Part shown: positions 6,061-7,945 of the stretch, piece after piece
Layout: each line of letters begins with the position of its first letter
Position numbering within the stretch: position 1 is the first letter of the stretch
Source: Oscillibacter sp.
GTDB lineage: Bacteria; Bacillota; Clostridia; Oscillospirales; Oscillospiraceae
Assembly: GCA_017447005.1 (NCBI GenBank)
Contig: JAFSOM010000639.1
Coordinates: forward strand, 1-7,945
Reading direction: 5' to 3'
Length of the DNA: 7,945 bases
Made by a program: the position numbers and the translations under genes
Notes under the pieces: generated by a model
The model's database searches: none
What the model saw: the letters and a program-made list of their open reading frames with translations, nothing else
What the model was told of the DNA's origin: nothing

Positions 6061-7440
6061 ATGGAAAACGCGGAAATACGGGCAATCGTCGAACGTCAGC
6101 GGGCCTATTTTCGGACGGGCGCCACATTGCCGTTGAAAGCGCGTCTGCGGACGCTGGCGGCTTTGCAAAACGCGATGGAACGTTACCGGGAACGCGTGCA
6201 GGAGGCGTTACGCGCCGATTTGGGCAAGTGCGAGACGGAGGCGTTTATGACGGAGACGGGACTTGCCATGAGCGAATTGTCCTTTGTGCGGAAACGTCTC
6301 CCGCGCTGGACAAAAGACCGCGCAGTCCCCACGCCGCTGACGAATTTCCCCGCGCACAGCTTCCTGCGTCCCATGCCCTACGGCGTCACGCTCATTCTCA
6401 GCCCGTGGAACTATCCGTATCTGCTCTCGATTGACCCGCTCATCGACGCGCTCGCAGCGGGCAATACGGCGATACTCAAACCCAGCGCGTACTCCCCGGC
6501 GGTCAGCGGCGTATTGCAAGAGATGTTGCGCGAGGGCCTGCCGCCGGAATTATGCGCCGTCGTGACGGGAGGCCGGGCGGAAAATCAGTCGCTGTTGGAG
6601 CAAAACTTTGACTATATCTTTTTCACGGGTTCGCAAGCGGTGGGAAAAGACGTGTTGCGTCACGCGGCGGAACATCTGACGCCCGTCACGCTGGAACTCG
6701 GCGGAAAATCGCCGTGTTTTGTGGATGAGACCGCGAAATTAGGCCTTGCGGCGCGGCGCATTGTATTCGGAAAATTTCTTAATTGCGGTCAAACCTGTGT
6801 GGCCCCGGACTATATCCTGTGCGACCGGACGGTAAAGGAGGAGCTTGTCCGGCGGATAATTCAGGAAATCCGGCGGCAAATCGGCGACACGCCCTTTGAA
6901 AATCCCGAGTACGGGAAGATTATCAACGAAAAGCATTTTGCGCGCCTTACGCGTCTGATAGACCCCGCGAAAACCGTCTACGGCGGTGCGACGAATCCGG
7001 ATTCCCTGCAAATCGCGCCCACGCTCATGGACAACGTGACGCCGGACGACGCGGTGATGAAGGAGGAAATTTTTGGGCCGATACTGCCCGTGCTGACCGT
7101 CGAAAACGCGGAGGAAGCGGCGGCGTTCATCAACAGCCGTCCGAGGCCGCTGGCGCTGTACGCGTTTACGCAAGACCGCAAAACGGCGCGGTTTCTTACG
7201 ACGCGTTGCGCCTTCGGCGGCGGGTGCGTCAACGATACGGTAATTCATCTGGCAAGCAGTTATATGGGATTCGGCGGCGTGGGAGAAAGCGGTATAGGCG
7301 CATACCACGGCAAAACCGGATTCGACGCTTTCAGCCACTATAAAAGCGTTACGGATAAAAGTACGCGGATTGACTTGGATATGCGCTACCGTCCCTATAC
7401 GGCGACGGGAAAAAAGCTGATTCGCCGTTTCCTGCGCTGA
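6061..7440 (+). CDS. NAD(P)-dependent aldehyde dehydrogenase, class 3-like
   Basis: The 459-residue protein is a full-length member of the short, class 3-like branch of the ALDH superfamily (typically about 450-460 residues), which oxidises aldehydes to carboxylic acids in the cytoplasm. Visible sites are SPWNYP with Asn117 of the oxyanion hole, LKPS with Lys140 that contacts the cofactor, FTGS at 188-191 of the Rossmann fold, LELGGKSP with general base Glu212, NCGQTC with catalytic nucleophile Cys246, and EEIFGP at 335-340. The C-terminal MRYRPYTATGKK is the usual class 3 ending (RYPPY-like). GGAGG at 6049-6053, 7 bases before the ATG, is a strong ribosome site. It is the second gene of the corA unit, 48 bases downstream, with no promoter seen between. 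No TAT or signal sequence and no hydrophobic C-terminal anchor, unlike some fatty-aldehyde members. The substrate cannot be told from sequence; medium- or long-chain and aromatic aldehydes are typical for the class. Confidence 0.93.
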   Translation: MENAEIRAIVERQRAYFRTGATLPLKARLRTLAALQNAMERYRERVQEALRADLGKCETEAFMTETGLAMSELSFVRKRLPRWTKDRAVPTPLTNFPAHSFLRPMPYGVTLILSPWNYPYLLSIDPLIDALAAGNTAILKPSAYSPAVSGVLQEMLREGLPPELCAVVTGGRAENQSLLEQNFDYIFFTGSQAVGKDVLRHAAEHLTPVTLELGGKSPCFVDETAKLGLAARRIVFGKFLNCGQTCVAPDYILCDRTVKEELVRRIIQEIRRQIGDTPFENPEYGKIINEKHFARLTRLIDPAKTVYGGATNPDSLQIAPTLMDNVTPDDAVMKEEIFGPILPVLTVENAEEAAAFINSRPRPLALYAFTQDRKTARFLTTRCAFGGGCVNDTVIHLASSYMGFGGVGESGIGAYHGKTGFDAFSHYKSVTDKSTRIDLDMRYRPYTATGKKLIRRFLR

Positions 7441-7449
7441 CAGGCCCGA

Positions 7450-7522
7450 CGCTTTCCCACGCTTGCGGTCAACGGAGGCGCGCCGCGTAACGCTTTTCCG
7501 CGCTGACGGTCAACGAAAACGC
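7450..7522. repeat. Imperfect 32-bp direct repeat after the dehydrogenase gene
   Basis: Bases 7450-7481 and 7491-7522 align without gaps at 25 of 32 positions and share the exact core CGGTCAACG (7466-7474 and 7507-7515). The period is 41 bases. The block lies between the dehydrogenase stop codon and the hairpin at 7520-7552. No function is recognised; it may be a decayed duplication at an insertion boundary. Confidence 0.55.
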
Positions 7523-7945
7523 CCCCGCATACCGGATAACGGCGCGGGGGCGCGTAGGATTGAGGCGACGTATGGCAAATAGCGTAACCGTTTCACCCTC
7601 TGAAAGAAGCGTTCCACAAGATGGCGCTCTTTATAGAGATAATAATCCGCGTCCCACGGTTCCTTTGCGTTGCTTTTAGGAGGAATTACAACAGTCGCCC
7701 CATGTCCCTTGATATACGCGATAATTTCTTTTGCGCCCTAAGCCTTGTCGCCCAGCGTATTGGCTCCCGTTATATCTGTCATCTTCATCAGTTCAACCGC
7801 ATGGATGGAATCATGGTCATTTCCGGGAGAGAGTAAAAAGACCACAGGGTTTCCCGAACCGTCCGCAATGGCGTGAATTTTCGTGTTCATACTATTTCCG
7901 AAAAAAACGGTCGACAAAACCAACGGAGGTGTGGTATACTCAAAC
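7510..7945 (-). pseudogene. IS5-like DDE transposase remnant, C-terminal part, with internal stop
   Basis: Minus-strand translation from the right edge gives NTKIHAIADGSGNPVVFLLS, then PGNDHDSIHAVELM and LGDKA, then a TAG stop at 7740-7738. In the same frame it resumes with GAKEIIAYIKGHGATVVIPP, KEPWDADYYLYKERHLVE and RFFQRVKRLR. This is the second half of an IS5-type DDE transposase: the second catalytic Asp in LGDKA, and the final Glu in KERHLVERFF. The TAG stands where family members have Tyr or Phe (DKGYD-like). Similarity begins only near 7893; upstream to the edge the frame (FEYTTPPLVLSTVFF) does not match, and a run of seven A at 7891-7897 hints at a frameshift. After RVKRLR the usual IATRYDK segment is missing and YLPYVASI follows, suggesting a small internal deletion. 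The frame closes with TGA at 7512-7510. The copy cannot make an active enzyme. Confidence 0.82.
7520..7552 (-). terminator. GC-rich hairpin, possible terminator
   Basis: CGCCCCCGC (7520-7528) and GCGGGGGCG (7544-7552) make a perfect 9-bp stem around a 15-base loop. On the minus strand it is followed by TTTT (7519-7516), so it resembles a terminator for transcripts coming from the transposase side. On the plus strand no T run follows, though it is the only strong hairpin after the dehydrogenase gene and may slow transcription there too. Confidence 0.5.

Noticed and set aside
5104..6168. Minus-strand open frame of 354 codons
   Set aside because: It is antisense to CorA, which has the GMN motif, membrane helices and a good start; the antisense product is His/Arg-rich with no domain.
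6739..7338. Minus-strand open frame of 199 codons
   Set aside because: It lies opposite the aldehyde dehydrogenase active-site region and has no supporting signal.
7621..7836. Plus-strand open frame of 71 codons
   Set aside because: It is antisense to the transposase remnant, whose minus-strand similarity is clear.

Overview
The window reads as ordinary bacterial chromosome of moderately high GC. It has sigma70-type promoters, strong AGGAGG-type ribosome sites, and small repeats between genes. The large secreted protein (CHAP amidase, SH3, C-type lectin, Big_3 and InlB-type modules) and the hairpin-rich CCCTCATC/CCTTCCCCC intergenic repeat suggest an anaerobe of the Clostridia or Synergistota type. 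That assignment is an inference from style; no marker gene fixes the phylum.

Left part (1-1603, minus strand): one transcription unit starts from a near-consensus promoter (1575-1603). It reads through a VWKA-like von Willebrand A protein (736-1464) into a PP2C-type Ser/Thr phosphatase (start at 558) that runs off the left edge. VWA and PP2C pairs of this kind usually travel with a protein kinase, so a phospho-signalling cassette is likely, but any kinase lies outside the window. The phosphatase similarity stops at four 11-bp tandem repeats (48-91), and the sequence past them resembles a different protein in another frame. The gene may therefore be rearranged, phase-variable or mis-assembled here.

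Middle (1604-4700, minus strand): a bidirectional hairpin terminator (1656-1691) and a 13-bp inverted repeat (1723-1771) separate the first unit from a 910-residue exported multidomain protein (1790-4522). That gene has its own good promoter (4622-4650) and ribosome site. It probably cleaves peptidoglycan and binds surface ligands.

Right part (4700-7440, plus strand): a MITE-like inverted-repeat element of about 236 bp (4706-4941) sits between the divergent genes. Just past it, an extended -10 promoter (4988-5016) drives a probable two-gene operon: a CorA-family divalent-cation channel (5095-6012) and, 48 bp later, a class 3-like aldehyde dehydrogenase (6061-7440). No functional link between the two is evident.

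Right edge (7441-7945): an imperfect 32-bp direct repeat, a GC-rich hairpin, and the decayed 3' part of an IS5-like DDE transposase on the minus strand with an internal TAG stop. Overall this is a mostly conventional region; the points of interest are the VWA-PP2C cassette with its repeat-broken phosphatase, the unusual architecture of the exported protein, and the intergenic element.
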